A stretch of DNA of 64,000 nt from Antennarius striatus (GCF_040054535.1 NC_090797.1:550001-614000); one strand, 5' to 3'. Numbered from the stretch's first letter, positions 13,770 to 27,106 are shown. A program made the numbers and translations. The notes: generated by a model not told the origin, from the letters alone.

Positions 13770-15584
13770 TTACCATCAAGCAGGTGATGATGATGATGAA
13801 GATGGTGAAGAAGAGGAAGACCACGTAGAAGCCGTCCCGGGTCCAGACGTGGTCCCGGTGCGCCCCCTGCAGGACGTTCTTCTGTAAGACATGCAACACG
13901 CAGTCATACTGAGGCCACGCCCACAACGCCATGCTGGTTTCTCATTAGCCAATCAGGGTCAACATCTGTGTTTACATTCACATCTCAATACGATCAATTA
14001 ATTATTTATTATTGATTGTTTCTGCATTGACGAACTTCAGTTCGATGCTATGAACAAAGGGAGGAGTTTACCTTTTGAAGCCTCTGATTGGTTCCTTCAA
14101 TATTAATACACACACAAACACACACACACACACACACACCTGTGGTGAGACCTCTGTGATGCCAAAGTGTCCCAGGTGCCGGTGGAGAATCCTGACGTTT
14201 AATGATTGGATGATTTCTTCAGCTGGCCGGGGCTCAGAGAAGCCCGGCCTATCAGAGGACACGAAGAGCTCGATGCCATTTTTCTTTTCCTGTAAGAGTG
14301 ACCAATCAATCGATCAATCAACCAGCTAACCGAACGCTGATCTGTTGGGTGTGAGCGACTCACGTTCAGCCGGTTGATGTGGACGCGACCCGACGGGACG
14401 CCGAGCGCCGCGGCCACGCCCCTCCGAAACCACCGAAGAAGACTGACGTTCAGCCGCCGCACGTCCACCGCCAGGTACTAAGAGAGAGACGGAGAAAGCT
14501 GATTGGCTGATGGAGAAAAACGATCAAACCAGTCAAAACAGTGCAGGATAGACTGTCAGGTGTTCATGGGAGGAGGATCACATGACTGATGACAACATCG
14601 TGCACCGAAAGTGACATGTGTTTTTTTATCTGTTAGCATTAACCAATCAGAAACAAGTGCCAGAAAACAAAACAGGAGTCTGATTGGTTGGCCAAAACAA
14701 AAACACATAGGGGGTGTGGCCTCCAGGACGGCGGCTCGCAGCCAACAGCTAGCAGCAGTTAGCAGCTAAAGCAACAACAACAACAACAACAACAACAATT
14801 GTTGCTTCAGATACAACACACAATTATTATGAACACAAAACTTTTTGTGGAATCTTCCTCTGTTGTGTCATTAAATCATTTTTAGAAACAACACCGAACC
14901 AAAACTGACATCTGTCAACAAACAAACAAAAAAAAATAAACTTTTGTAAAAACAAAACAGCATTTCATTCAAAAAAATATTAATCAAAAAATATGAATAT
15001 GAATAAAAAATATGAAATATGAAGTAGAACGAGCTCTGAAAGGAACATCTGATGAAGAACCTGGAGTAAGAACCCCTGGAGAACCTCTAAATAATGTCTA
15101 CTAAAACATCTACAGACCATCTATAGAACCTCTAATTAAAACATCTACGGAACCTCTAAATAATATCTACTACAAATACCTCCAGAACCTCTACAGAACA
15201 TCTGCAGACAATCTACAGAACCTCTAATTAAAACATCTACAGAACCTCTAAATAATATCTACTTAAAACATCAAGAGAACCTCTACAGAACCTCTAATTA
15301 AAACCTCTATGGAACCTCTAAATAATATCTACTACAAACCTCTACAGAACCTCGATAGAACATCTACAGAACCTTACCCAGAGAACCTGCCGACATGGTC
15401 GGCGGTCCGTCGCTCTGGTGCCGCCTGTCAGTCGGCGCTCAGGGACAACAGCCCACCGCACCGCCTGCTATGATCTCTGATTGGCTTAGAGCTGGATGAA
15501 GCTCAATCTGCCACCTGATTGGCTGTCATCCAGGTAATGCCATTATCCTGCTGTGCTTCCTGTCGGGATCAGGCGCTATTTCTG

Positions 15585-15655
<71 letters not shown>

Positions 15656-18370
15656 AACATCAGGGGCAGTAGGTGGGAATCCAATTTGGACCAATCAGAT
15701 GAGGGGGGAGGGGCTGAAGTTGCTGTTATAAAAATAGAAAGGAGTTTAAATTAAAAAAAAATTAGAATAGATTAGATGTTTGTACATAATTACATATACA
15801 ACTTGATTGATCGATCAGCTGATCAGAAACTGCAGCTGCTCACGCCATCAGACCACATGATATCATTGTAGATGTAAATATTAATTACTAAGTAAATACG
15901 TCAATAAATAACCTGTATTGATCAACTGATGCACAATGAAGCTTCTCTATGCTACATGTTAGCACACAATGATCTCACTGCTTGTTTGATAATCAGTTAT
16001 TGATAAACAGGTTTGCTGAGGTTTATCACCTCTGTAGCAAACATCTATAAACTACAAGATAAACAATAATATAAACATAATAGATTCAATAATATTAAAA
16101 GTCTTATAAAGTGATTATTATTTAAATGAAGAGATCAAGTTCTACTTTGGAAAATTTGTTTCCTAATTTGTGGATTTTATTTTGAAGTTCTTTAAGATAA
16201 ATTATTAATGCAAATGTTTGGAAATCAATAAACTGATCAAATCAATGATCAATAAAATGGATACATGTTTATTGTTATGTGCAGAATTGCATTGTGGGAC
16301 AACCTTTGATGCTTTTCATTCAGGTCACCATCACACACAGAGAGGATCATGACATCATCGCCTGCCATCGTGACATCACCACCTGTCATTATGACATCAT
16401 CACCTGCTATTGTGAAATCATCACCTTCCATTATAACATCACCTGTCATCATGACATCATCACCTATCACCATAACTGATCTCAGGTGACCATAAGCGTC
16501 CCTCATCATCATCATCATCAGTGTGTCTCAGCCTCAAGGTCGTGATGAAGGTCGCTGCTGTTATGTAACCACACTGAGGAGGTGAGCCTCCAACATCCAC
16601 GATTAGCGTCTCCATGGCAACAGAGACATCCCTCCTGCAGCCCCTCCCCCTCCATCACTCACTGACTACCTGTTCCGTCACCTGATGGTCACATGACCAA
16701 ACCGTCAGGTGTGAGAATCAGTTGACGCAGCATCACAATGACATCATGTGACGACCACAGGCGGGAGGCGGTCCGTGACCCAACATCCAATCAGGTAGCA
16801 GATGACTCACCACGGTAACCAGGTGCTGCGGCTCCACGGCGGTGTGCTCCGGCTGCACCTCCTGAAGGTGGCGCTCCAGCAGGCTGGCGCTGCCCTCCTC
16901 GCTGGGGTGCCGAGGATGATGAAGATGATGGTGAGAATGATGAAGGTGGGGGCGGGGCTCATGGCGCCGTGGGTAGAGGCGATTGGAGCGTCGGGCGGGG
17001 AAGAGACGGAGGTCGTGATCGCCGGAGGATGACTCTGAGGAGAGGAGGAGGAGGCGGAGTCAGAAACACCTGACCCGGCCCTGAACATGAATACCAACAT
17101 AACTCATAGCCTCGCCCCCCCAATGACATCACAGCGATTTAAAATGTTTCTATTTACACGTTTGTTGTACGAGTAGAAGTGTGGTTTGCTGTTGACCCCG
17201 CCTCTTCCTGCAACAGATCATGTGACTCACATCGACCAACAGGATTCTGACTCCCTCACCCTCCGTCGTCCTTCATCAATGATGTCATCAATCAAGCCGG
17301 CGTCAGCTGGAGGAGGAGCCACAAAGAACACGCCCTCCTTCTGCCTCCGTTTCCCCCTGGCAACAGCATCCCGGTTGCTATGCACGATGCTGAGCTATTC
17401 TGATCGGACGCAGGCTCGCCCTGCCTCCACGGGAGCCATTGGCCAATCAGAGGAGACGGTTTCCGCTAATGATGTCAAATTAACACACCATCTGGTCAGA
17501 ACCAATAGATGGAGTGACATCCGCCTAGCATCACTCTGTGTGATGCTACTTAGCATGCTAACGCTCCTCCATCACTCCATCGCTCCTCTATCTGATGTAA
17601 ACAAGAGTCACATGACACTCAATCGGTACCCTCTGATTGGACAGTAAGGACTTCCGGACCTGCGTTAGCTGCCAACTGCTACAAGATGCTACTAGCAGCC
17701 AATAGGACACCTGGTCTGAACGTCCCGCCCCCATCCCATCCAGGTGGCCACTCATTGACTTCCTGTTCCGCCCCACAGGAGGAACAACCATGAACCAATA
17801 TCACCTGAGTGAACGGAAAGGAGGAGGAGCCAGGAAGCAGGGGGAGGAGCTACAGAGTGTAACCAGTAACACCTGGGACCACTGGACCCGGTTCAGCTCT
17901 ACCGACCCGGCACCGACGTCTGAATTAAATAAATTAATAAAGATTTCCGTTCAACCTCCTGAACCCCCCCGGCTGCTGATTGGTTCTCCTCTCCGTTAAA
18001 CCGGCTGATCTGAGAAAAGCAATTGATCCATTATTGACTGGCGTGATCTGACGGTAAATCCGGATGTGGGTCTTCAGTGCGTGACGTAACGCGTCCTTTA
18101 TGTTTACAACAGGTAAATGAATCATAAACAGATAAATAAATATAAACATAAACACAGTGACGTTCAGCCGCAGCGGGTTCCGATCTCAGATTAATCGATA
18201 ACGATTGATGATCGTATTTGAACACATCCGTCCGCGCGCTGCAGGAAGAACGGAATCGTGTCGGTGTTCTTTCCGGTCCGGTTCGGTCCGGTTCGGTTAC
18301 CTGCGAACAGCAGCGTCCACAGCAGAGCCAGGATGAAGAGCAGCGCTCCTCTTCCTCCCCGGAGCTCCAT
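10115..18370 (-). CDS. ptprr: Receptor-type tyrosine phosphatase R (MAPK phosphatase)
   Basis: PTPRR is a single-pass R7 phosphatase that binds and dephosphorylates ERK/p38. Sixteen exons join in frame: 18301-18370, 16811-17034, 14364-14477, 14140-14289, 13774-13881, 13264-13386, 13079-13197, 12881-12910, 12180-12369, 11817-11901, 11168-11247, 10946-11083, 10753-10863, 10528-10685, 10334-10447 and 10115-10208. They encode 635 codons (human 657). A signal peptide comes from exon 1 and a transmembrane segment lies at about 205-226. The kinase-interaction motif [12 protein letters not shown] starts near residue 309 and contains the PKA-type RRGS. The catalytic domain has WPD (Asp near 532), [10 protein letters not shown] (Cys near 566, Arg near 572) and GMIQT near the end. 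The start is the ATG at 18370; the TTG 21 bases upstream is in frame but is not used here. A spacer rich in His (HHSHHHLHH) in exon 2 is unusual. The R7-type signature rules out the ptprb catalytic domain. Confidence 0.97.
11932..11989. repeat. (CA)n microsatellite, ptprr intron
   Basis: A pure CA run upstream, in the transcript, of the acceptor at 11901. Confidence 0.95.
12551..12609. repeat. (CA)n microsatellite, ptprr intron
   Basis: A pure CA run in the intron between exons 12881-12910 and 12180-12369. Confidence 0.95.
13714..13769. repeat. (TG)n microsatellite beside ptprr transmembrane exon donor
   Basis: The coding strand reads GTAAGACACAC..., so a CA run starts right after the donor of exon 13774-13881. 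Confidence 0.95.
15060..15380. repeat. Degenerate minisatellite (AACCTCTACAG-like units)
   Basis: Variants of ACAGAACCTCTA and AACATCTACAG recur every 11 bases or so, inside a longer repeat containing AATTAAAACATC and AAATAATATC. Confidence 0.85.
15584..15652. repeat. (CA)n microsatellite
   Basis: An almost pure CA run of nearly 70 bases in ptprr intron 2. Confidence 0.95.
16340..16465. repeat. Minisatellite with TGACATCATCACC core
   Basis: Several imperfect copies of a unit of about 21 bases around TGACATCATCACCTG, differing at a few sites. Confidence 0.85.
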
Positions 18371-19492
18371 CCTCCGTTCCTGCGGCTCCAACTGGGAGGA
18401 AGCAGGAGCCCGCCGCTCCAGTCCGCTCCGGACGGTGAGTCTCTCCGTGAGACACCGTCAGACCGCCCCCGGAGATCCGCTCCGTCACCGGCCCCCCGCG
18501 ATCCTCCTGCGCCGCCTAACGGTGTCCTACAGCGGCCTGGAGAGAGGAGGAGCAGCCGGCGAGCGGCGGCGGAGCTCCAGGTGAGGAAGAGGGGGAGAAG
18601 GAGGAGGAGCTTCAGGTGAGGAAGACTTAAGAATGAAAGATGGAGGAAGAGAAGGAGGTGGGGGAGGAGGAGCTTCAGGTGAGGATGAAGAAGAGGAAGG
18701 AGGAAGAGGAGGATGCTGAGGAGCAGATGATAGATGATCTTTAGTTTCTTGTCGTTACTCCTGCTTGAATCTCATTTATGAATATTTATGGTTAATTTTT
18801 AGATTTTTTTTGGTGAATACATTAAATTAACTAAAAATAAAAAAAGTCATTGTTGAGATGTGATCACAAAATACATGTTTTATTGTGAAGTGCTTTGCTG
18901 GATGTGACTAGACCGGAAGTAGTGGTGACACCGTGTATTTAATGACATCAAATAAACACCTGTTAGACCTGTTATATGAGAAATACTGATGACTTCCGGC
19001 TCGTTCATTCTGCGTTCTGCTTGTTCTTTTCTCACCCAAATGTTTCTGGCATGGCCGACGGATTTACCACCGCAGTGTGGCTCTGCTAACAGTCATAAAC
19101 ATGGATGTTAGCATTATGCTAGCAAATTACCTTGTTACAATAACTAAAGGAATTAATCTGTGACGCTAATATGCTAAAATATACTCCTGAGGTTAGGCTC
19201 CTCCCCAAGCCACAGGAGACAACAGGTCACGTGATGCTCAACAACCCACCTGATTGGTCGGCCTGTAACCCTCCTCCTACATCTGGAGCCAGTTCTAAAG
19301 TACATCTGATGATCCAGAGTGAATCTGGTTCTGGTAATTCCCTCAATGCGTTCTGGACCTGCATGACGTCATCATACCTCTAGGGGGCACCAAAGAGAGT
19401 CCTCGGTAGGACCGAGTCCAATCTGATAAAATAAGTGACAGCCAATCAGAAGAGACCTCACCTGGCTCAGTGAAGTAAAATGATACTTGCTG

Positions 19493-19550
<58 letters not shown>

Positions 19551-20460
19551 TGTCAGGGTGTCAGGTGGCACCAGCCCCGCCTTTACCTGTCTCCTCATCA
19601 TCAGACCAATGGCAACTGTTTGTGGTGCGTTCAAGTGACTCACAGGCGTTGGGAAAAAACTGATTTTCTGAGAAAAAAAAATAAATCACGTGACAACTAA
19701 TTTATTTAACGGAAGTCTTACCGAGTCCAACTCATTCCTGGTTACACAACACGAACTATTAGGACTGCTCCCGTTTACAACAGCTACAAAAATTACACAA
19801 GAAAACGGTTTTCGGTAAATATCCTCCTCCCGGGAGAGACACGTGAACGCATCACGGAGACAAGAACGTCACTGACGGTGGACGTTCTCTCATGTTCACT
19901 TCAGGTTAATTCATCTTAAAAACATCAAACCTGCTTTGTGTAGAACACAAACAACTGTGTGTTCGCAAGTTATTGATTACTATCAATTACCAATCAGCGA
20001 GAAGACAGTTCTACAAAGAAACAAACGTGATAGCAGCTAGTGTTAGCTGTTATTAGCTGTCATAGCGTGTTTGTTTGTTTGTTTGTAGAATAAAGTTGTT
20101 GACTGAGTCTGTCGGCGTCATTTCCAGGATGTGGTTCTGAAGAGACCTTAATCCCCCCCCCCCCTCACTCGTTAAATAAAGGGGATTTTCCACTTCATCT
20201 TTCGGAATGCGGTTTTCTCCCTCTCCTCCTCCTCCTCCTCTCTCTCTCTTTCTCTCAGACGGTCATCGCTCCGCTCCATGTCCGAAATCCCACACCGCCC
20301 CCTTCGCGTCGTTTCCTGGAAGCACCGCCCTCCCGCCGGCCCGTCCCCGCCAGCTAAAGCCGCCGCCCCGCCCTCTGACGCCCCACTGTGTTTCTGTTCG
20401 GTGGAGCTCGAGCCGTCACCGATTCGCTCCCGTTAATTTAGAGTCTCTTCGCCGGTAAAC
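18371..20460. promoter_or_regulatory. Divergent upstream region of ptprr (-) and tspan8 (+)
   Basis: Two kilobases separate the start codons of two divergent genes. CpG-rich stretches lie at about 18200-18600 (ptprr side) and 20200-20460 (tspan8 side), suggesting two separate promoters. A (TG)n microsatellite sits at 19497-19546 and a CT-rich run at about 20218-20256. Promoter identity is inferred from position and base composition only. Confidence 0.55.
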
Positions 20461-23136
20461 ATGTCTCCGGTCAACGGCTGCCTCAAGCTCACCTTCATCG
20501 TCTACAACGTCTTCTTCGCGGTGAGTTCACCTGCTCTGCGCCGCCAAGATGGCCGCCGGCGGACAATTAAAAGTGCGCAGTGGAGCTCGAGCCCACGGGC
20601 CGCGAGGGCAGCGCGAGACGGGATCCATGACGTCGTTCAAATTATTTTAAACTGTTTTAAACTTTTAAACTGTTTTGATTTGTTTTAAATTGTTTTGAAT
20701 TGTTTTGAATTGTTTTAAACTGTTTTAAATGTTTTAAATTGTTTTAAATCGTTTTAAACTGTTTCTCTGTGTTACCGACTTGAACCGGACACGACAAAAG
20801 TAAATTCAACCGTTTAAACTTTGAAACGTTTTAAAAAGCGTATTTTCATCTGAATGCTGTTGTTTTTCCACGTGAAAATGTGTTTGTTTGTTTGTTTTTT
20901 AAACACAAGTTGAATTTACTGGTTGTTCTATTCTTCTTATGACGGTCGTTCATCCTCTATTTCCGGTGTTTTATTTTGCTGACGTCACACAGGAAACTCA
21001 AACATTGCGGAAGTGCTCAGGCTCCTGTTGTGAGATTCATTAACGGTAGCGGTCTGTTGTTTCTCTTCTTGTGGTTCGACGTTCGGTAGGGAAAGCATTT
21101 CTTTCACAATAAGAGCATCTGGGATATATTTACTTTTATTCTGAAAGGACGGGATTAGTTTGTGGAAGTCACCTGATCCTGTTTGTTTACTGTTGGATGA
21201 GACGCAGGGGCGTGTCCACCCCTGCCGTCGCCAGGGCAACCTTGTCAGGAGGCAGTGGAATGTTTATCGATCAGATTTTAAAAGCTGATACGAGTGTGGC
21301 GTTCCGGCAGGAAGTGGTAGAATGACCCCCCCCCCCGTCCTTAAGAAGATCTGGTCTGATACGGGTCACATGATCAGAACGAGTGGGTTGGATTCGTCGG
21401 CTTCAAGGCCAATCTTTATTTGCGTTGACCAAACAAACGGCTGAGGTGGCGTCAGCTGTCGGATTCCAACCGTCGTTGCAGTCATGTGACTTCCTGTTTG
21501 GTTTTTCAGATCATCGGCGCCGCCATCCTCGTCCTCACCCTGGTGTGTCAGGTCCTCACCAACGTCAATGGCGGAGAAAATGTAAGAAATGCGCCTAGCG
21601 CTTCTGGTAAAACGCCGTATGAACGGTCGTTAACCTGTTGTTCCGCCCCCAGCTGGAGGGCCGCACCGCCGGCCTCATCATCCTCTATGTGGTGGGCTCC
21701 GTTACCATGGTGATCCCCATCCTGGGAGCCTACGGGGCCCACAAGGAGAAGAAAGTGTGCCTGATTGTGGTGAGTGCAGCCGTGACCAGGCTGATGATGT
21801 CACAGATTTGTGGGCGTGGCATCGGGGGCTTGACTTCCTGCTCTTCTTCCTGTCCTTCCCCCAGTTCCTGGTGTGTATGGTCTTCGGCTGTGTGATGATG
21901 CTGCGAGCCGGAATCCCCGCCGCTGTCACCCGGGCTGATGTACGCCGCCCACTCGAGCACCTCATTGATTTACAGCCGCCGGCTGTAGCCATAGTAACGC
22001 TGTTTGTGTCTGTAGCTGCCCGAGACGCTGGAGTCTAAGTTCCAGAAGATGCTGCCTCTGGACCAGGCCCCCATCCAGGAGAGGAGCATCGCTGAGAACC
22101 TGCAGGCGCAGGTAGGGCACAGGCGCCAGCGTCCACTTCCTGTTTGCGACAAACGGCCGATCTAATCTCCGCGGTAACGCCATGAGAATGTGAACCGACC
22201 AGTCTGGAAAGTTTTCAGCTTAGAAACTGAAGATGATCAGATCAGATACCCAGAATGCACCCTGTCCTACTTAGAGAAAGCAAAGGCGTCTAACTTCCTG
22301 TTGCTCTTCTGTGGTGTCCAGCTGCACTGCTGTGGTCTGTTCAGCTACAAGGACTGGGAGGACAACATCCCCAACTCCTGCCTCTGCAACGAGGAGGAAG
22401 AGATGGAGGGGGCGTGTCAGACCGTCGTCTACCAGGTGAGGTCAAGCCCCGCCCCTTCCTCCTACCTGACCACGCCTCAAAACAAACGGTTAAACGAGCT
22501 TTTTGTCTTCCAGTTCCTCATGCTGTCAGAGACCAAGTCCGTCTACAGGAAGGTGAGTCCCGTCCCGATCAATCACACCGATCGATTGTATCGCATCAGG
22601 TGAAGTGACCTCTTCCACCTGTCCGCAGCCCTGCTTTCCCATCATCCTTCACTTCTTCGTGCTGGTCGCTGACATCATGATCGGAGCTGTTTTCTCTCTG
22701 GCTGCTCTGGCGGTGAGCACCGATAAAGTTCTGATAATCAATAAAACAACCGGCACCTGTATTGAACTGGTTGTAGTGACGCTCGTCTGCCACAAGAGGG
22801 CAGTCATGTTCAGGCTGTAACACTTCCTGTATGTTTCAATAAAAGCCTAGGGGTGTTTTTAATTTGAAATGTAGACAGGAAGGGATACAGGAACAGTTGT
22901 CAGGAATGTATTTGTGTTTCCTGTCTGAGCCAATCAGCTCACACGGATGCTAAGCTGTTAGTTGGCGTGCTAACATACGTGTGGTTGTCCTGCAGCTCCT
23001 GGGGATGGTCATGTCCTCCGCCATCATCGTCATGATGCAGTACCCCAACGTGCGCACCGTCATGATGCCGGTCCCCACCATCTTCACCACGCCTCCTCCA
23101 AAGTACCAGGAGCTGCACAACCCCCCCCAGTACTAG
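20461..23136 (+). CDS. tspan8: Tetraspanin, probably tetraspanin-8
   Basis: This is a four-pass membrane scaffold of tetraspanin-enriched microdomains. Nine exons, every junction at phase 0, join: 20461-20520, 21510-21581, 21653-21769, 21865-21939, 22016-22111, 22322-22435, 22514-22552, 22629-22712 and 22996-23136, giving 265 residues. Hydrophobic segments lie at about 10-37, 48-70, 79-101 and 195-235. The large extracellular loop has CCG (143-145) and further cysteines at 160, 162, 172 and 193, six in all. The intracellular tail is long for this family (about 30 residues) and carries PPKY, YQEL and PPQY. TSPAN8 lies next to PTPRR in human, which is why I choose that name; the fold is certain, the exact orthology less so. 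The gene faces rab21 tail to tail. Confidence 0.9.
20635..20765. repeat. 10-bp-period array (TGTTTTAAAT units) in tspan8 intron 1
   Basis: Consecutive ten-base units of the form TGTTTTAAAT, TGTTTTGAAT and TGTTTTAAAC run for about 130 bases with few phase slips. Confidence 0.85.
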
Positions 23137-25152
23137 TGGGTGTGGCAGGGCGGGGGCGGCGCTCCGGTTCCATTGGTTGGTTTTTCAGTTCTGTTCAGTT
23201 CCAGGAAGACGAAGTGCCTTCAGCCAATGGGAGGAGTCCAAACTCCAGAACGCCCACTGGCTTCACTCTCATCCACCACGTCCCACTGGCTGAGAGTGAA
23301 GCTGATCGGTCCTTGATGGGGGGGTGGGACTTATGCACGTCAAACCAGAGACTTGTTCGGATGGGTTTGATTTCCTGATTTGATTGTCACGCGGTCATCG
23401 ATAGAACTTAATCTCTGAAGTCGTGTTTTTATTTGTGGCCTTAAAGGAGCTGAATCCTAATCTGATCGTTTGATAATCAGATTAGCTCCATATTTTACTG
23501 AAGCTAACCGGACGGCCGATCAAACACGGAATAAATCCGCTCCGACGTTGCCTCTGACGATCACAGAACGTTTTGGGAAACGCACTTTATTGGAGACAAG
23601 GTAAAAATGGGCCGAACCACTGGAGCGCCGATCAGCTGTTGCCGACGCGTCCATCGAGGCCTCGCTCGCTAATCCCGATCCTAACGTCTGCACTTAGCAT
23701 CTCCGCGTTCCGCTAGCGAAGCCGCGGGTCTGTCCTGTCGCTTTAATCAGCTCCACTCATCGCCTTCTGTTACGACGCGCAAGACGACTTGAAATCCAAG
23801 CACTGTAGAGGAAGTGAGGGTGTGATCAGAGGCCTGGGGGGGGGGGGGCAAACTATTTTTATAATGAATGCGGAAAATGTTTGACACTTTGAGTGAATCT
23901 GTAGCAAAGGGAAATTTTCTTTGAATTGATCTTTTGAGTTTTCTTCTCCTGCCGTAAGTTACTGTAGAACCAATAAAAACTGTTCAACCACCTGAGTCCA
24001 GCTGGTCACATGATCCACACCCACCACGCCCCCAACAGGAGGCAGCCACATCATCATCTAGATTAGAGACCTTCTGATCCTCGATGTGTCGCAGGAACCA
24101 CTTCCAGAGGCGGAGGGAGACACCAGAGACTGGTTTCATGGGCTCATCTTTACTGGAATGTTCAAACGACGCTCCTTTACATCCTTTACAAAAATACTGA
24201 TCATTCCCAAAAGAAGGCTCTAGTTTGTTTTTCAGAGAGCAGATAGTAAGAGTACCCAGAATGCTTTGTGTGCAGAGGAGCGTCAGCGCCGTGGCGATAT
24301 AACTTATTAAATAAACGCTGTTCAGGTTTTTAATTCAGTAAAAACAAACCAAACATGCAGGTTTTATAATCTGTCCATTAAGGAGGAGGAGGGGGATGAA
24401 GAGGCAGCTGTCACAAAAACAATAAATGGATCAATAGTTATATCAGGTTAGTCGTTTTTCTTCTGAAGTGAGGTTACATCTGATCAATCACGGACGGAGT
24501 TTCTCATCAATATTTCTGTCAAACTCCTACAACATGTTTAAATGAAAATTTACTATTGTTTACTGAAGGTCACAGACCAAAATGGCGGATCAATACCTGA
24601 TCACATCAATCAGTTCAGTAATAGACTATCAGTGATTAACAATATGACAGATCGGATGCAGTTCAACTCCCGTCCTGTGGGCAGTGCTGTGTCACCACTG
24701 ACAGATCGCCTGGCTGCCTATTGATTATTGATCGATTAGGAATTGATGTTACTTTAATGTTTGACTCTCGTCCTGCAGGAGGCGCCGTCTCCCAAAGACA
24801 ACCATGTTGATGTTTGGAGATCAATAAGATGATTGATGACAGTTCAAACAGTTTGAGTTTTATTCCAAAGAAATCATTTTCATGTGGTGAAACTGATTTT
24901 TACTGATTTGATTTATTGATTTTTTTTGATGGCCACTGAGTTTTAATTCACTTCTCCAGCGAAACACAAGAAGTTCAAAGTGCTGATAAATGTGACTTTT
25001 CAAAGTTAAACATCTCCTTTTAAACATAAGCTACTTTTATTTTGAAGGGAACACTGATTAAAACAGTTTAAATATGATTTCCCACAATCCTCAGCAGCCG
25101 AAAAACAAAACATTGGTTCATTCTAGAGCCAGACAGCACAGAGTGTGTGTGT

Positions 25153-25197
<45 letters not shown>
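23137..25197. other. Convergent intergenic region, tspan8 and rab21 3' UTRs
   Basis: Two kilobases lie between convergent stop codons. Plus-strand AATAAA words at about 23530 and 23972 are candidate tspan8 polyadenylation signals. Minus-strand AATAAA words near 24854 and 25037 are candidates for rab21. I recognise no further gene. Confidence 0.55.
25143..25197. repeat. (CA)n repeat at the start of the rab21 3' UTR
   Basis: On the coding strand the TAA stop is followed at once by CACACACA for about 50 bases with one interruption. Confidence 0.95.
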
Positions 25198-25200
<3 letters not shown>

Positions 25201-26534
25201 GCCAGAAGAGCAGCACCCTCCAGCGGGCGTGGCTTGTGGTTCGTCATCGACAATCTGTACGCCCCGCCTACCGGATGCTGATTGGCTGGCTCCGTTGCCT
25301 TTTGCCCGCTCCTCCGCCTGAGCCGTCTCCATCATCCCTGAAAAGAAACAAACAGGTCATTGTGACGTCACCAGGTGAGACGGGCTCTCATTGGTCGACC
25401 ATCAATGAATAGAAAAAGAGAAAATCAAAAACAAGAGAATGACATTTACAATCAAACATCAAATAAAACGTTTTTTATGGAATAAATGAATAAAAGCTGA
25501 CTTTGTGGGAACACGTGATGTCATACATGTGAAGTCACAGCCAGGGCTCATGTGATTGGTCCTTACGTTTGCACAGGTCCAGGAACAGCTCCTCGATGCC
25601 TTTGTTTAGCTTGGCGGATGTGTGGTAATGTTTGGCGCCCACCGACTCTGCGTAGCTGCACAGACAGACGTACTGAGCGCGCTCACAACAAACACCAATG
25701 ACAACTTCGCTGGGCGTGGCCTCACCTCTCAGCCTCCGCCTCCGAAACGTTTCGCTCTTTGTCCAGATCGATTTTGTTTCCTGCAGAGAGACAGTTTGAG
25801 CTTTACGAATAGAAACTTAACCTGAATTTGGTTTTAAGTAAAACCGTCACAATTACAAACAAATGTTTGGCTCGTTTCCGCGACGACGAGAGAAATACAA
25901 AGAACCCGACGTGTGACATGAAAATGTTTTTGGAGCGACTAAAATCGACGAACATCTCGTGAATCAGTCGCTCCCAAAAGCTCAACATGCTAGAAGACTT
26001 CTGATTGTCATCAGTCAGATGACACCAGTCATGTGACGTCTCTGTGATGTCATCATTCATTGAATAATTTCCATTTAAAATCACATTGTTGAATCTGTAG
26101 TTGAACTACAGGAAACTTCTCTCTGGAGAGCGCTAAGCTACCTATTGTTTCCAGGTTTACATTAAGCTAAGCTAAGCTAAGCGTTGCTTACCTACTATAC
26201 ACAAACAGATCTCGTTCCCCAACATTTTCCTCAACTCCTTCACCCAGTTCTTCACCTAAGAGCAGAGGAGAGGAGCAGCAGAAATAAGAGGAGACAAGTA
26301 CATAACCCTGTGTACTAGAGCAGTATAAGTACATAACCCTGTGTACTAGAGCAGTATTAGTACATAACCCTGTGTACTAGAACGAGTGCACACCTTCTGG
26401 AAGGAGTCCTGGTCCGTGACGTCGTAAACCAGGACGGCTCCGTTGGAGTCTCTGTAGTAGATCGGACCTAAAGCATGAAAACGCTCCTGACCCGCCGTGT
26501 CCTGCACACACACACACACACACTGGTTTACAGC

Positions 26535-26580
<46 letters not shown>

Positions 26581-27106
26581 TCACCCAGATGGCCAGGTTG
26601 ACTCTCTTTCCTGTGATGTTGAGCTTCTTGGTGAGAAACGACGCCTGCAGACAAACAAACAAATAAACAAACATCAACTTTTAAATAAATAAACAGTCTT
26701 TGGAGACGTGTTGATCTGTTTATAGTTCAGGTTTTATTGATTATTAACTTATTTATTTGTGATCATGTGATCTGCAGCCTGAGACTGACTTCATCCCAAA
26801 AACCTCAGAGAGGGGTCACCTACTTCCTCTTTGAAACTTTTCGTAATTCCTGTTGGGAGCGCTTCCTACTTCCTGTTCAAAATCTTTCATACTTCCTGTT
26901 GGGAGTATTTGTTTCTTTTTAAGCATTTCCATTTTCCTGTGCTAAAAAGTCTATAAAATAAGTGATTATTTCTGTCAAATAGTCCCAGAATGCATCTGTT
27001 ATTTCCTGGGGGAGAATGAGGCCCCTCCTGTTTTGCCGAGTCATGGCAGGAAAGACTTAAAAATGTCCAATAAACATGGAGCTGAATAAAGTTTAGAGAC
27101 GAACGT

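Larger units (their letters stand above)
14478..16810. other. Large ptprr intron 2 with repeats
   Basis: A 2.3-kb intron between exons 16811-17034 and 14364-14477. It holds an (ACA)n run near 14771-14796, a minisatellite at 15060-15380, a CA microsatellite at 15584-15652 and a GACATCATCACC-type repeat at 16340-16465. No coding segment was recognised. Confidence 0.75.

Noticed and set aside
18371-18391. Seven-codon longer N terminus of ptprr
   Set aside because: It would start with TTG; the first ATG is at 18370 and opens a good signal peptide.
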